This document shows, piece after piece, positions 6,263-14,259 of a DNA stretch of 26,760 nucleotides. The DNA comes from a bacterium (GTDB taxonomy: Bacteria > Desulfobacterota > JAPLJL01). The stretch is taken from positions 1-26,760 of the forward strand of contig JAQTNV010000046.1 of the NCBI GenBank assembly GCA_028713675.1. Direction: 5' to 3'. How positions within the stretch are numbered: the stretch's first letter is position 1; every line of letters starts with the position of its first letter. The notes beneath the pieces were generated by a model. It was not told the origin of the DNA, ran no database searches, and was given only the letters and a program-made list of their open reading frames with translations. Made by a program: the position numbers and the translations under genes.

Positions 6263-7600
6263 ATGGCATATAAAGCCTGGTTTCAGTGCATCGCGGACTG
6301 CGGGGAGAAATATCCGCTGAACTCGATAATTTACGAGTGCAAGAAATGCGGCGGTCTCCTCGAGGTCAAGCACGACCTCGCCCCGCTCCGGAATAAATCC
6401 GGCTCCACCTGGAAGAAAATTTTTCACGATCGTTATCTCACCAACACCTGGCCCTACGGCAGCGGCATCTGGGGGAAAAAGGAATGGGTCTGCCCCAACG
6501 TGGATGACGACAACATCGTTTCCATGCTCGAAGGCGGCACCAATCTTTTCTGGGCCGAGCGCCTGGGGCACGAAATCGGGGTTCCCGATCTCTGGATCAA
6601 GCTCTGCGGAAACAGCCATTCCGGCTCTTTCAAAGACCTGGGCATGACCGTCCTGGTCTCCATGGTCAAGCAGATGAAAGCCGATGGGAAAAAAATCCCG
6701 GCCGTGGCCTGCGCTTCCACCGGTGACACCAGCGCCTCGCTCGCGGCCTACTGCGCGTCCGCCGGGATTCCGGCCATCGTCTTCCTCCCCTACAAGAAAA
6801 TCTCGCCCGCCCAGCTCATCCAGCCCATCTCCAACAACGCCCTCACCCTGGCTCTCGATACCGACTTCGACGGCTGCATGAAGCTGGTCCGGGAGTTTTG
6901 CCGCCGGGAAAATATTTACCTGGCCAATTCCATGAATTCCCTCCGGATTGAAGGCCAGAAAACCGTGGGGATCGAGATCGTTCAGCAGTTCGACTGGGAA
7001 GTCCCGGACTGGATCATCATCCCGGGCGGCAACCTTGGCAATGTCTCCGCCCTGGCCAAGGGCATCACGATGGCCAAAGACCTGGGGGTCATTAAAAAAT
7101 TCCCCCGGATCGTCTGCGCCCAGTCGGCCCGGGCCAACCCGCTGTACCAGAGTTACCTGAAGGGCTTCCAGGAGTTTCATCCCCTGAAAGCCAAAAAGAC
7201 CCTGGCCAGCGCGATCCAGATCGGGAATCCGGTCAGCATTAAAAAAGCCATCACCGCCCTGAAGCAGTTCGACGGGATCGTGGAACAGGCCACCGAACAG
7301 GAACTGGCCGACGCGGCGGCGCGGGCTGACCGCACCGGGCTTTTCAACTGCCCGCACACCGGGGTGGCCCTGGCCGCCCTTTTCAAGCTGATCAAAAGAA
7401 AAGTGATCAGGTCTGATGAACGGGTGGTGGTCATTTCCACCGCCAACGGGCTGAAATTTCCCGAGTTTAAAATCCGCTACCACCAGAATAAGCTCAAAGG
7501 AGTGGTTCCGCACTTCCGGAACCAGCCGGTGGTTGTTCCCGCGGAATACGAAAAAGTAAAAGGTGCGGTTTTTAGAAACCTGGAAAAATTCAAATACTAA
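6263..7600 (+). CDS. thrC: threonine synthase (PLP-dependent)
   Basis: The 445-residue enzyme converts O-phosphohomoserine to threonine. An N-terminal ribbon-like segment has C9, C13, C26 and C29 (CIADC, CKKC), as in the archaeal/plant-like type. The PLP lysine is K124 in [11 protein letters not shown], and the phosphate-binding loop is [12 protein letters not shown]. The family text [21 protein letters not shown] is complete. The length is normal for the long type. ATG 6263 was chosen over GTG 6260 because AAGGGGG lies about 7 nt before it. The next gene, a cystathionine gamma-synthase-like enzyme, begins 46 nt downstream on the same strand, so the two branches from homoserine, to threonine and to methionine, are probably transcribed together. 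Confidence 0.93.
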   Translation: MAYKAWFQCIADCGEKYPLNSIIYECKKCGGLLEVKHDLAPLRNKSGSTWKKIFHDRYLTNTWPYGSGIWGKKEWVCPNVDDDNIVSMLEGGTNLFWAERLGHEIGVPDLWIKLCGNSHSGSFKDLGMTVLVSMVKQMKADGKKIPAVACASTGDTSASLAAYCASAGIPAIVFLPYKKISPAQLIQPISNNALTLALDTDFDGCMKLVREFCRRENIYLANSMNSLRIEGQKTVGIEIVQQFDWEVPDWIIIPGGNLGNVSALAKGITMAKDLGVIKKFPRIVCAQSARANPLYQSYLKGFQEFHPLKAKKTLASAIQIGNPVSIKKAITALKQFDGIVEQATEQELADAAARADRTGLFNCPHTGVALAALFKLIKRKVIRSDERVVVISTANGLKFPEFKIRYHQNKLKGVVPHFRNQPVVVPAEYEKVKGAVFRNLEKFKY

Positions 7601-7646
7601 TTGTGGCTTTAACCAGCCGGAACACAGCCAGAAAGGATATGAAAAA

Positions 7647-8831
7647 ATGCCCAAGCCTGTAAAAAACAACTGGAGAATTTCGACCACCGCGGTTCACGCC
7701 GGGGAAGACCGCCATAAATTGGGCGACGCGATCACCACCCCCATCGCTCAGACCTCGACCTTCGTCTTCGCGAACACCAAGGACATCGAACAATACACCA
7801 GCAAAAAGAAATTCCGCTATGAGTATGCCCGTTATGGCACCCCTACCCAAAAGGCGGCCGAGCTTAAGCTGACCGCCCTGGAAGGAGCCGAATCGGTTCT
7901 GCTTTTTTCTTCCGGGATGAACGCCCTGGTTTCCACCTTCCTGGCGCTTTTATCTTCCGGGGATCATCTTCTTATCACGCATGACATCTATAAAAAAACC
8001 CTCCAGTTCTGCCAGCGGGATCTCAAGCGTTTCGGGATTACCAACTCCCTGGTGCAGATGGGGGATTACCGGGAACTGGAAAAAGCCATCCGGCCCGAGA
8101 CCAAGATGATTTTTACCGAGTCGCCGACCAACCCTTACCTCTTTGTCGCCGATCTGCCCCGCCTGGTTAAAATCGCCCGGAAGCATAAGGTCCTGCTCGC
8201 GATTGATTCCACCTTCGCCACCCCAATCAACCAGCGGCCCCTCGAATTCGGGGTGGACCTGGTTATTCACAGCGCCACCAAATACCTGGGCGGGCACAAC
8301 GACCTTCTGGCCGGAGTGGTCGCCGGAGCGGAGAAATTGATCACCCCCATCCGGGATTTCCAGAAGACCACCGGAGGCTCGCCCGAACCTTTCACCTGTT
8401 ATCTTCTGATCCGGGGGTTGAAGACCCTGGCCCTCCGGGTGGCCCACCAGAATGAAAGCGCCTTCCGAATCGCCCGTTACCTGAGTAATCATCGCCGGAT
8501 TCAGAAGGTCTTCTACCCCGGCCTTCCCAATCATCCCCAGCACCGGATCGCCCGGGCCCAGATGAAGGGCTACGGCGGGGTGGTCAGCTTCGAGGTCAAG
8601 GGTGGTCTTAGTGACGCCAAGCGTTTCCTGAACCGGCTGAAGCTTTGTTTCATCGGACCGAGCCTCGGGGGAACTGAAACCCTGATCACGCACCCCGGCA
8701 TAGTCACTTATTACGACATGACCCGGAGCGAAAGATATAAGCTGGGGATTACCGACACCCTAATCAGGATGGCCGTCGGGGTGGAAGACCCGGAAGACCT
8801 GATCGCGGATCTGGATCAGGCGCTCAGGTAA
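7647..8831 (+). CDS. cystathionine gamma-synthase-like PLP enzyme (Cys/Met metabolism family)
   Basis: The 394-residue enzyme belongs to the Cys/Met metabolism PLP family. The Schiff-base lysine is K212 in HSATKYLGGHND, the PLP-phosphate residues are in FSSGMNA (S88-G90), the cofactor-stacking region is HDIYKKT, and the neighbouring-subunit motif is YARYGTPT (Y60), where most relatives have Asn-Pro-Thr. ATG 7647 has AAAGGA 10 nt upstream; an in-frame ATG at 7563 lies within threonine synthase and is not supported. The text from FTESPTNP through FATPINQ to SATKYLGGHND recalls plant CGS, which uses O-phosphohomoserine. Cystathionine beta-lyase, methionine gamma-lyase or O-acylhomoserine sulfhydrylase cannot be excluded. 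The neighbouring threonine synthase favours biosynthesis. Confidence 0.88.
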   Translation: MPKPVKNNWRISTTAVHAGEDRHKLGDAITTPIAQTSTFVFANTKDIEQYTSKKKFRYEYARYGTPTQKAAELKLTALEGAESVLLFSSGMNALVSTFLALLSSGDHLLITHDIYKKTLQFCQRDLKRFGITNSLVQMGDYRELEKAIRPETKMIFTESPTNPYLFVADLPRLVKIARKHKVLLAIDSTFATPINQRPLEFGVDLVIHSATKYLGGHNDLLAGVVAGAEKLITPIRDFQKTTGGSPEPFTCYLLIRGLKTLALRVAHQNESAFRIARYLSNHRRIQKVFYPGLPNHPQHRIARAQMKGYGGVVSFEVKGGLSDAKRFLNRLKLCFIGPSLGGTETLITHPGIVTYYDMTRSERYKLGITDTLIRMAVGVEDPEDLIADLDQALR

Positions 8832-8835
8832 ACAA

Positions 8836-8870
8836 GCAAAGGGCATAGAGCATAGGGCAAGGGGCATGGT
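8836..8870. repeat. heptamer array GCATAGG-like
   Basis: Five 7-nt units, GCAAAGG, GCATAGA, GCATAGG, GCAAGGG and GCATGGT, begin 5 nt after the CGS-like stop codon. A related unit appears at 9399-9426. Confidence 0.75.
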
Positions 8871-8910
8871 GACGAAACCCGCTCCGGCCATCGACTATGT
8901 TTTTTGGCTT

Positions 8911-8950
8911 TTAAACCGCAACCGGACTCCGTAACCGAAACGAGCCGCGC
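8911..8950 (-). repeat. dispersed 40-nt repeat, copy 1 (TCGTTTCGGTT...CGGTTGCGGTT)
   Basis: Read on the minus strand, this stretch contains CGGCTCGTTTCGGTTACG and CGGTTGCGGTTTAAA. It matches 26109-26149 on the plus strand at most positions. It lies upstream of the hotdog thioesterase. Confidence 0.6.
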
Positions 8951-8979
8951 AACCCTTGTACGAAAGACGTACAACTGGC

Positions 8980-9399
8980 ATGGACAATAAGAATCCTAAC
9001 CAGATCTTCGACCTGATCCGGGCCAGCATCGGGCAGATACCCTTCAACGCCCTGCTCGGAATCGAGCTCGCGGAGATCGAAAAGGACCGGGCCCGGGTCA
9101 CCCTTCCCTGGAAACCCGAGCTGGGGCGTTCCACCGGCGCGGTCCATGGCGGGGTGACCGCCACCCTGCTCGATGTGGTCGGGGCGGCAGCAGTGGCTTC
9201 CAACCTGGGGGTTTCCTCCAGTAAAACCTTTGCCACTATCTCGCTCCTGGTTAATTATTTAGATTCCGCGGAAGGAGAGGATTTATCCGCTGAGGCAAAA
9301 ATCATCAAGAGAACCTCTTCCCACGCCTTCGTCGAGGCCCGGGTTTCGACCATCACCGGCCGCCTCCTCGCCACCGGGTCGATGGTGTATAAAACATAG
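8980..9399 (+). CDS. PaaI-type hotdog-fold thioesterase
   Basis: The 139-residue protein has the PaaI/YbgC-like hotdog fold: a helix-rich N-terminus, PFNALLGIELAEIEKDRARVTLPW, then the family motif GAVHGGVTATLLDVVGAAA, in which H56-G-G and D65 form the usual catalytic neighbourhood. The strands FATISLLVNYLDSAEGEDLSAEAKIIKRTSSHAFVEARV complete the fold. Such enzymes hydrolyse acyl-CoA thioesters in the cytoplasm as tetramers. ATG 8980 was preferred to TTG 8956; neither has a clear Shine-Dalgarno. The TAG stop lies at the first base pairs of a heptamer array (9399-9426). The substrate is unknown; no acyl-CoA gene is immediately beside it. Confidence 0.88.
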   Translation: MDNKNPNQIFDLIRASIGQIPFNALLGIELAEIEKDRARVTLPWKPELGRSTGAVHGGVTATLLDVVGAAAVASNLGVSSSKTFATISLLVNYLDSAEGEDLSAEAKIIKRTSSHAFVEARVSTITGRLLATGSMVYKT

Positions 9400-9426
9400 C
9401 ATAGAGCATAGAGCAAAGAGCAAAGA
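9399..9426. repeat. heptamer array GCATAGA/GCAAAGA beginning in a stop codon
   Basis: Units GCATAGA, GCATAGA, GCAAAGA and GCAAAGA, then A/G-rich sequence to about 9460. The first G is the last base of the thioesterase TAG. Confidence 0.75.
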
Positions 9427-9463
9427 AAGAAGAAAGAAAAAAGAAGAATAAAGAACAAAGAAA

Positions 9464-9495
9464 ACAAAGGGAGCTGTTCCATCAGCTCCCTTTGT
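9464..9495. terminator. bidirectional intrinsic terminator
   Basis: A perfect 13-bp stem, ACAAAGGGAGCTG / CAGCTCCCTTTGT, with a 6-nt loop (TTCCAT) lies between the convergent thioesterase and RNase R genes. On the minus strand it is followed by a T-rich run (TTTTCTTTG), so it should terminate RNase R transcripts well; on the plus strand the T run is short. Confidence 0.75.
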
Positions 9496-9503
9496 TTATG
9501 CCT

Positions 9504-9579
9504 GTCATTCCCTGGGATCCCCTACACCTGGATTCCCCCGTATCAAGTACGGGGCAGGCTTAGTCAAGCCCGGAATGAC
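9504..9579. repeat. GTCATTCC...GGAATGAC dispersed repeat, copy 1
   Basis: The ends GTCATTCC and GGAATGAC are inverted. Inside are the hairpins CCCCCGT-ATCAAGT-ACGGGG and GGCTTAGTCAAGCC. The right 55 nt matches 16673-16725 with only three differences, two of which form a compensated base pair. Repeats of this look are widespread in bacterial genomes. Confidence 0.85.
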
Positions 9580-9603
9580 AATCAAGATGATAGTCGAATA
9601 AAC

Positions 9604-11838
9604 TTATCTTCTTCTTTTTCCCCGGTGTGGTTCGTGGCCGGATTTTTGGTGGGGTTTTTGACTTGGCCTTTGACCGGGTCTCTGACCGGGTTTTTGACTG
9701 GGTCTTTCGCTGGGTCTTTCGCCGGTTCTTGGGCTGAATTTCTCGGCGATCTTCGCGCCGAAAACCCGGGATTCCCCGGCGATTTCAAAATCCACCCGGC
9801 CCCGCTCCGGCTCCGCCCCCGCCACCCTGACCCGGATGGGATCGCCGAGCTTCATATCCCGGGCGGAAGGACCGGCCTTATGAAAGGGCAGAAAACCCTC
9901 GACCAGGCTCTCCTTAAGCTGGACAAAAAGTCCGCTTTCAATCGAGCCGTTGACCGTTCCGTCCATTTCCTCTCCGATGTGCTTGGAAATCCAGCGCGCC
10001 CCGTAATAGGAAACCGAGGCCCTCTCGGCGTCCACCGCCGCCCGCTCGCGCTCGGAGGAATGCAGGGCGACAACCTCCAGCTCCTCTCTCCGCTTTGTCT
10101 GCCTCTGCCCGCTCTGGGCCAGTTTTAAAATCCGGTGAACCTCGAGGTCGGGATACCTCCGGATCGGCGAGGTAAAATGGCAGTAATAATTCAGGTTCAG
10201 GGCGAAATGCCCGCCCTTTTCGGCGCTGTAATTGGCCTGCCGCATGGAGAGCAGGCACGACCGGCTGACCGACGTCTCCTGAGGCGTGCCCGCGATCGAG
10301 TCGAGCAGGTCCTGATAATTCTTCGGAAGCGGGGTCTCCCCGCCCCCGAGAGTAAGGTCGATCTCGGCCAGGAAAGCCCGGAGTTCCTCGATATCCGCCG
10401 GGTCCGGCGGCTCGTGCACCCGCTGGATCAAGGGGATGCCTTTCCGGGCCAGGTGCTTGGCCACCGCCTCGTTGGCCGCGACCATGAATTCCTCGATCAG
10501 GCGGTGGGAACGCCAGCGGGGATACCTGATAATTTTCTCCGGCTCTCCCTTCGAATCCAGGATCACCTTGGCCTCGGGGAGATTCAAATCCACCGACCCC
10601 CGCTCCCGCCTCCGGGAAATCAAGAGATTGCAAAGCTCGCCCATTTCCCTGATCGCGGCGTCGACTTCATCCCTGATCTTGAGTTTCCCGTCCAATACTT
10701 CCTGGACCTGGCCGTAATTCAGCCGGGCCTTACTGTGGATCACGCTCGGATAAAATTCCGAGCGCTGCACCAGGCCGGTCCGGTCAAAATGCATCTCCGC
10801 CGTCAAAGTCAGGCTGTCCTCTTCCGGGCGCAGGCTGCAGATCTGGTTGGACAGTCTTTCGGGAAGCATGGGAATCACCCGGTCCGGTAAATAAACGCTC
10901 GTTCCCCGGGCGTAGGCCTCCAGATCGAGCGGCGACCTCTCCCGGACATAATGCGAGACGTCCGCGATCGAAACCTTGACGATTTTTCCGCCGTTCTCCC
11001 CGGGATGAATGGAAACCGCGTCATCGAAGTCCTTGGCGTCCACCGGATCGATGGTCATGGTCAGGTCGCCGCGGAGATCCGTCCGGCCCGCGAGATCCTT
11101 TTCGCTGACCCGATCGGGCTTCCCGGCCGCATCCCGGATAACCTCCTCCGGGAATTCCACGGGCAGTTCCCTTTCGGCGATGATCGCCTCGATCCCCACG
11201 CGGGGATCTTCCTTTCTCCCCAGCTTTTCCTCGACCCGGACCCGCGGGAGGCCCTGGCCTTTCCCGCTCTCCAGAAATTTCGCGATGACAACCTCCCCGT
11301 TCCGCAGGATCGTATCCGGGCCGGGATCCTCGATGATCACCTCGGGCATGGCCGGGTCCCAGGGGCGGAGAAGGAATTTCCCCTCGGGTTCGGGCCGGAA
11401 GACTTCGCCCACCACCCGTTTCCTTCCCCGCTCGATCACCTTCAATATGCGCCCGGGACGTCCGGGGCCGGGAAAGACCGCTTCCACCGTGTCTTTATCC
11501 CGCGCCGATCCCAGGTTCCGGAACGGGATCATCCTGCCCCTCTTCTCGGTATCCCCGGGAACATCCAGGAACCCGAACCCGCTGGGCTTGATCCGGATCT
11601 GCCCGGTGATCTTTTCCGGCTCCGCCGCCGGGGCATATCGCCCCTTCTGATATTGGATCAGCTTCCGGTCATCCATCATCTCCCCGAGCACCCTCCGCAG
11701 CACCTTGGCTCCCGCCCGGGGGATGTCCAGGGCGTCGGCCAGTTCGGCCGTGGAAAGGGGTCCGCCCCGCTTTTTCAATTCCCGGAGTATTTCCTCGGGT
11801 GTGATTCTTCTGATTTCTTTTTTCTTTCCTTTCGACAA
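9604..11838 (-). CDS. rnr: ribonuclease R (3'-5' exoribonuclease)
   Basis: The 744-residue enzyme degrades structured RNA processively from the 3' end. Domain order: N-terminal winged helix (about 10-70, TPEEILRELKKRGGPLSTAELADAL), cold-shock/OB domains (about 78-230), RNB catalytic domain (about 255-580) with TIDPVDAKDFDDAVS holding D264, D270, D272 and D273, and an S1 domain (about 625-690, DGTVNGSIESGLFVQL). The final 40 residues form a basic proline-rich repeat (PSQKPGQRPGQRPSQKP) encoded by 12-nt tandem units. The start is TTG at 11838, supported by GTGAGGAAAAG directly upstream. A strong terminator lies beyond the 3' end. It is a single-gene unit, divergent from the FAD oxidase. Confidence 0.94.
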   Translation of the reverse strand: MSKGKKKEIRRITPEEILRELKKRGGPLSTAELADALDIPRAGAKVLRRVLGEMMDDRKLIQYQKGRYAPAAEPEKITGQIRIKPSGFGFLDVPGDTEKRGRMIPFRNLGSARDKDTVEAVFPGPGRPGRILKVIERGRKRVVGEVFRPEPEGKFLLRPWDPAMPEVIIEDPGPDTILRNGEVVIAKFLESGKGQGLPRVRVEEKLGRKEDPRVGIEAIIAERELPVEFPEEVIRDAAGKPDRVSEKDLAGRTDLRGDLTMTIDPVDAKDFDDAVSIHPGENGGKIVKVSIADVSHYVRERSPLDLEAYARGTSVYLPDRVIPMLPERLSNQICSLRPEEDSLTLTAEMHFDRTGLVQRSEFYPSVIHSKARLNYGQVQEVLDGKLKIRDEVDAAIREMGELCNLLISRRRERGSVDLNLPEAKVILDSKGEPEKIIRYPRWRSHRLIEEFMVAANEAVAKHLARKGIPLIQRVHEPPDPADIEELRAFLAEIDLTLGGGETPLPKNYQDLLDSIAGTPQETSVSRSCLLSMRQANYSAEKGGHFALNLNYYCHFTSPIRRYPDLEVHRILKLAQSGQRQTKRREELEVVALHSSERERAAVDAERASVSYYGARWISKHIGEEMDGTVNGSIESGLFVQLKESLVEGFLPFHKAGPSARDMKLGDPIRVRVAGAEPERGRVDFEIAGESRVFGAKIAEKFSPRTGERPSERPSQKPGQRPGQRPSQKPHQKSGHEPHRGKRRR
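9651..9734. repeat. 12-nt tandem repeat encoding the RNase R C-terminal tail
   Basis: Seven 12-nt units on the plus strand: GGGGTTTTTGAC, TTGGCCTTTGAC, CGGGTCTCTGAC, CGGGTTTTTGAC, TGGGTCTTTCGC (twice) and CGGTTCTTGGGC. Being a multiple of three, it keeps the frame and yields the four-residue periodicity of the tail. Confidence 0.85.
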
Positions 11839-11973
11839 CTTTTCCTCACTTCCAGTTAACTACAGATTAGGATGAAGAGAGCGGCCGCTGCGGCCACCCT
11901 TCTGTTCATCAGCTATTTAAACACGAATGCAATCTTGATAAAATCTAGCATCTAAAATCAAACCGCGCCTATT

Positions 11974-13344
11974 ATGAACGCCATTAAATCGCCATACGAC
12001 CTCGCCATCATCGGGGCGGGGATAGGAGGACTTGCCCTGGGGACCATCCTGTCTGCTCGGGGCAAAAGGGTCTTGATCCTCGAAAAAAACCCCTGGGTGG
12101 GAGGCCGGGTGACCTCCTACGAGCGGGATGGGTTCCAGATTGACCTCGGCGCCCATGTCATTTCCCGCTCGGATAAAGGCCCCCTGGGAGAAATCCTCCG
12201 GCTCGCGGGCAAGGACAAGCAGATCACCTTCCAATACGTCCGGCCCTTGACCAGTTTCCGGGGGAAGACCTTCGCCTTTCCCCGGGGCCTGCAGGAACTG
12301 ATCCCCGACGCGGATTTCCAGGACCTGACCCGGATGCTCCAGGCCATGACCTCCCTTTCCGACGCGGAAACCCACGAGCTCGATTCGCTCGACCTGCGCA
12401 GTTATACCCAGCGCTTTACCCGGAATCCCCTGAGCGTGTCCTGCATCAACAATATCTGCATGGTCTATCTTTGCCTGCCCTATTTCGAGGCCAGCGCCGG
12501 GGAATTCATCCGCTGCCTGAAATGGGAAGCCGGGGCCCGGGCCTCCGGCTATCCCGAGGGTGGATGCCGGGCCATTTCCGAAGCCCTGGCCCGGTTCATC
12601 CGGGAAAAAGGCGGCCGGATCCTGACCACCGCGCCGGCGGCCAAGATCATCGTTCGCGACCACGCGGTCCGGGGCCTGGAATCCCCGGGCGCTTTTTTCC
12701 CCACCCAGCTGATCATCTCCAACGCCGATCCTTATCACACCGTGATCGAGCTCATCGGCCGGGAATATTTTCCGGACGACTACCTGAATAAAATCCAATC
12801 CCTCTCCTTCTCCTACAGCATGCTCAACCTGCGCCTGGCTCTGCGGGAGCCGGTCGCAGCCTGGAAGCTTTTGACCCATATCGGCTCGGACAATCCCGAG
12901 CTTTACGAGGAAAATATCCGGGCGGGCGAGGTTCCCGAGGATGTCAGCATCTTCTGCCCCGTTCCTTCCAATTTTTCCCCCGCGGTGGCCCCGCCCGGAA
13001 AACAGCTTCTGACCGCCGGGGCGATCATCCCCTTCGACACGCCCAACCTGGAGAAATGGCAGGAAGCCATCATGAATACCCTGGACCGGCTTATCCCCGG
13101 CTACCGGGACAAGCTCCTCTGGGTGGAAAAAACCACCCCGGCGGACATCAACCAGGCTGTGGGCGAGCGGGGGGCGATCATCGGGGCCGGCCAATCCACC
13201 GGCCAGGTCGGCAGTCATCGCCTTCCTTCGGAAACCCCGATTCAGGGGCTCTATCTCTGCGGATCCGAGGCCGGCGGCAGCGGCGTGGGAATGGAAATGG
13301 CAATTAAAAGCGCGCAAGATTTAGCGGAGAAGATTTGCAAGTAG
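11974..13344 (+). CDS. FAD-dependent phytoene desaturase/amine oxidase-like protein
   Basis: The 456-residue flavoprotein begins with a Rossmann dinucleotide-binding motif, YDLAIIGAGIGGLALG (G14, G16, G19), with the ribose-binding acid at LILEKN (E37) followed by PWVGGRVTSYERDGFQIDLGAHVI. The C-terminal flavin motif is GLYLCGSEAGGSGVGMEMAIKSA. This is the CrtI/protoporphyrinogen-oxidase/retinol-saturase superfamily, usually membrane-associated and acting on isoprenoids or similar hydrophobic substrates. No carotenoid or tetrapyrrole gene is adjacent, so the substrate is unknown. No Shine-Dalgarno precedes the ATG; a TAAAAT element lies 15 nt upstream, so the leader may be very short. The TAG stop is the TAG of a GTAGGG hairpin module. 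Confidence 0.85.
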   Translation: MNAIKSPYDLAIIGAGIGGLALGTILSARGKRVLILEKNPWVGGRVTSYERDGFQIDLGAHVISRSDKGPLGEILRLAGKDKQITFQYVRPLTSFRGKTFAFPRGLQELIPDADFQDLTRMLQAMTSLSDAETHELDSLDLRSYTQRFTRNPLSVSCINNICMVYLCLPYFEASAGEFIRCLKWEAGARASGYPEGGCRAISEALARFIREKGGRILTTAPAAKIIVRDHAVRGLESPGAFFPTQLIISNADPYHTVIELIGREYFPDDYLNKIQSLSFSYSMLNLRLALREPVAAWKLLTHIGSDNPELYEENIRAGEVPEDVSIFCPVPSNFSPAVAPPGKQLLTAGAIIPFDTPNLEKWQEAIMNTLDRLIPGYRDKLLWVEKTTPADINQAVGERGAIIGAGQSTGQVGSHRLPSETPIQGLYLCGSEAGGSGVGMEMAIKSAQDLAEKICK

Positions 13345-13365
13345 GGCCCGTTTCCCAAACGGGCC
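13341..13365 (+). repeat. single hairpin module overlapping a stop codon
   Basis: GTAGGG-CCCGTT-TCCCA-AACGGG-CC. The TAG at 13342-13344 is the stop of the FAD oxidase. Perfect 8-bp stem; the loop differs from the usual CCCCG. Confidence 0.85.
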
Positions 13366-13387
13366 GTCATCCCGCGATATTGTTATC

Positions 13388-13443
13388 GTAGGGCCTGTTC
13401 CCCGAACAGGCCGCGATCAGTCCGCACGGGGTGCGGACCCTAC
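13388..13443. repeat. paired GTAGGG hairpin modules, copy D (56 nt)
   Basis: The plus module 13388-13412 has stem CCTGTT/AACAGG and loop CCCCG. The facing minus module 13443-13419 has stem TCCGCA/TGCGGA and loop CCCCG. The spacer is 6 nt, the same total length as copy A although the stems are unrelated. Confidence 0.85.
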
Positions 13444-13466
13444 AATTAAAAGAAATATGGTTTTTC

Positions 13467-13551
13467 GTAGGGCCTGTTCCCCGAACAGGCCGCAATCAGT
13501 CCGCACAGAGTGGGAACCCTGCAATCAGTCCGCACGGGGTGCGGACCCTAC
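13467..13551. repeat. hairpin modules, expanded copy E
   Basis: The plus module 13467-13491 repeats the CCTGTT/AACAGG stem. It is followed by two tandem minus modules: 13521-13497, decayed (TTCCCA against TGCGGA), and 13551-13527, intact (TCCGCA/TGCGGA). It lies between the convergent FAD oxidase and HAD genes, ending 4 nt from the HAD stop. Confidence 0.82.
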
Positions 13552-13554
13552 CAA

Positions 13555-14259
13555 CTATTTTTTCTTAGACTTTAGACCTTGAGCTGAAGGCTTAGGATTA
13601 CCTTTTAAAATTTTCAGCAGTCCGCTCAGGTCCTGGATGATCCCCTCATCCAGGGAAGGCTCGCGTTCGGACTTCCGGTCCACGAAGTAGGACTCGATCC
13701 CCGCCTCCCGGGGAGCGAGATAATCGAATTTCCAGTGATCGCCGACATGGATGACCGATTTTTCATCCGTCCCGAGCAGGCCGAGGATCTGCCGGTAAAA
13801 CTCCGGGACCTTCTTGACCATCCGGAAATCGGAGGTGGCGGAAAAAATCCGGGAGAAGTAAGGCGCCAGCCCGGTCTCCTGCAGTTCAATCGTGAGAAAT
13901 TCCCGGGCGGAATTGGTGGTGAGCACCATTTCGTATCCCCTCTGCCGCAAGTTCTGCATCACTTCCTTCACCTCGGGAAAGGTCCGGATCGAGTGCCGGA
14001 ACCGTTCAAACAGCTCGTCGTGCGTCCCGGGAAGCCCGAAATGACCGAACCAGTGCTTGATGTCATACCAGGAAAGTCCGCCGTCGGTCACCTGGTCGTA
14101 TTCCGCCCGGACCCGGCTCCGGGCGGTCTCGAAATCCAGCTTGTGTTTCTCGGCGTATTTTTCCGGAATCCCCTGGTGCCAGACCAGTTCGTTAAACTCA
14201 AAATCCACCAGGGTCCCGTCCAGATCAAAGGAAATGATTTTAATATCTTTCTTACTCAA
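13555..14259 (-). CDS. HAD-superfamily phosphatase-like hydrolase
   Basis: The 234-residue protein has the HAD motifs in order: FDLDGTLVDF (nucleophile D12, acid D14), VLTTNSARE (motif II), the lysine region RMVKKVPEFY and VGDHWKFDYLAPREAG (motif IV). A helical cap lies between motifs I and II. It is a cytoplasmic phosphatase of unknown substrate. The start is TTG 14259, with AGGAGG 7 nt upstream. The first 8 nt overlap the end of the metallophosphoesterase gene, so translation is probably coupled. The last 15 residues (NPKPSAQGLKSKKK) are partly encoded by period-7 sequence at 13562-13588 and look like an added tail. Confidence 0.88.
   Translation of the reverse strand: MSKKDIKIISFDLDGTLVDFEFNELVWHQGIPEKYAEKHKLDFETARSRVRAEYDQVTDGGLSWYDIKHWFGHFGLPGTHDELFERFRHSIRTFPEVKEVMQNLRQRGYEMVLTTNSAREFLTIELQETGLAPYFSRIFSATSDFRMVKKVPEFYRQILGLLGTDEKSVIHVGDHWKFDYLAPREAGIESYFVDRKSEREPSLDEGIIQDLSGLLKILKGNPKPSAQGLKSKKK

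Noticed and set aside
6137-7687. 516-residue open frame on the minus strand
   Set aside because: It is antisense to threonine synthase and covers hairpin repeats; its composition is GC-shadow-like and it shows no motif, while the plus strand gene is clear.
11935-11958. TTGATA...TAAAAT as a promoter for the FAD oxidase
   Set aside because: The spacer is only 12 nt, too short for a sigma70 promoter.
11917-13317. 466-residue open frame opposite the FAD oxidase
   Set aside because: It mirrors the codon pattern of the plus-strand flavoprotein, which has complete FAD motifs.
13388-13551. CRISPR array
   Set aside because: Repeats are palindromic modules with short, repeating spacers of 5-6 nt; there are no unique spacers and no cas genes.
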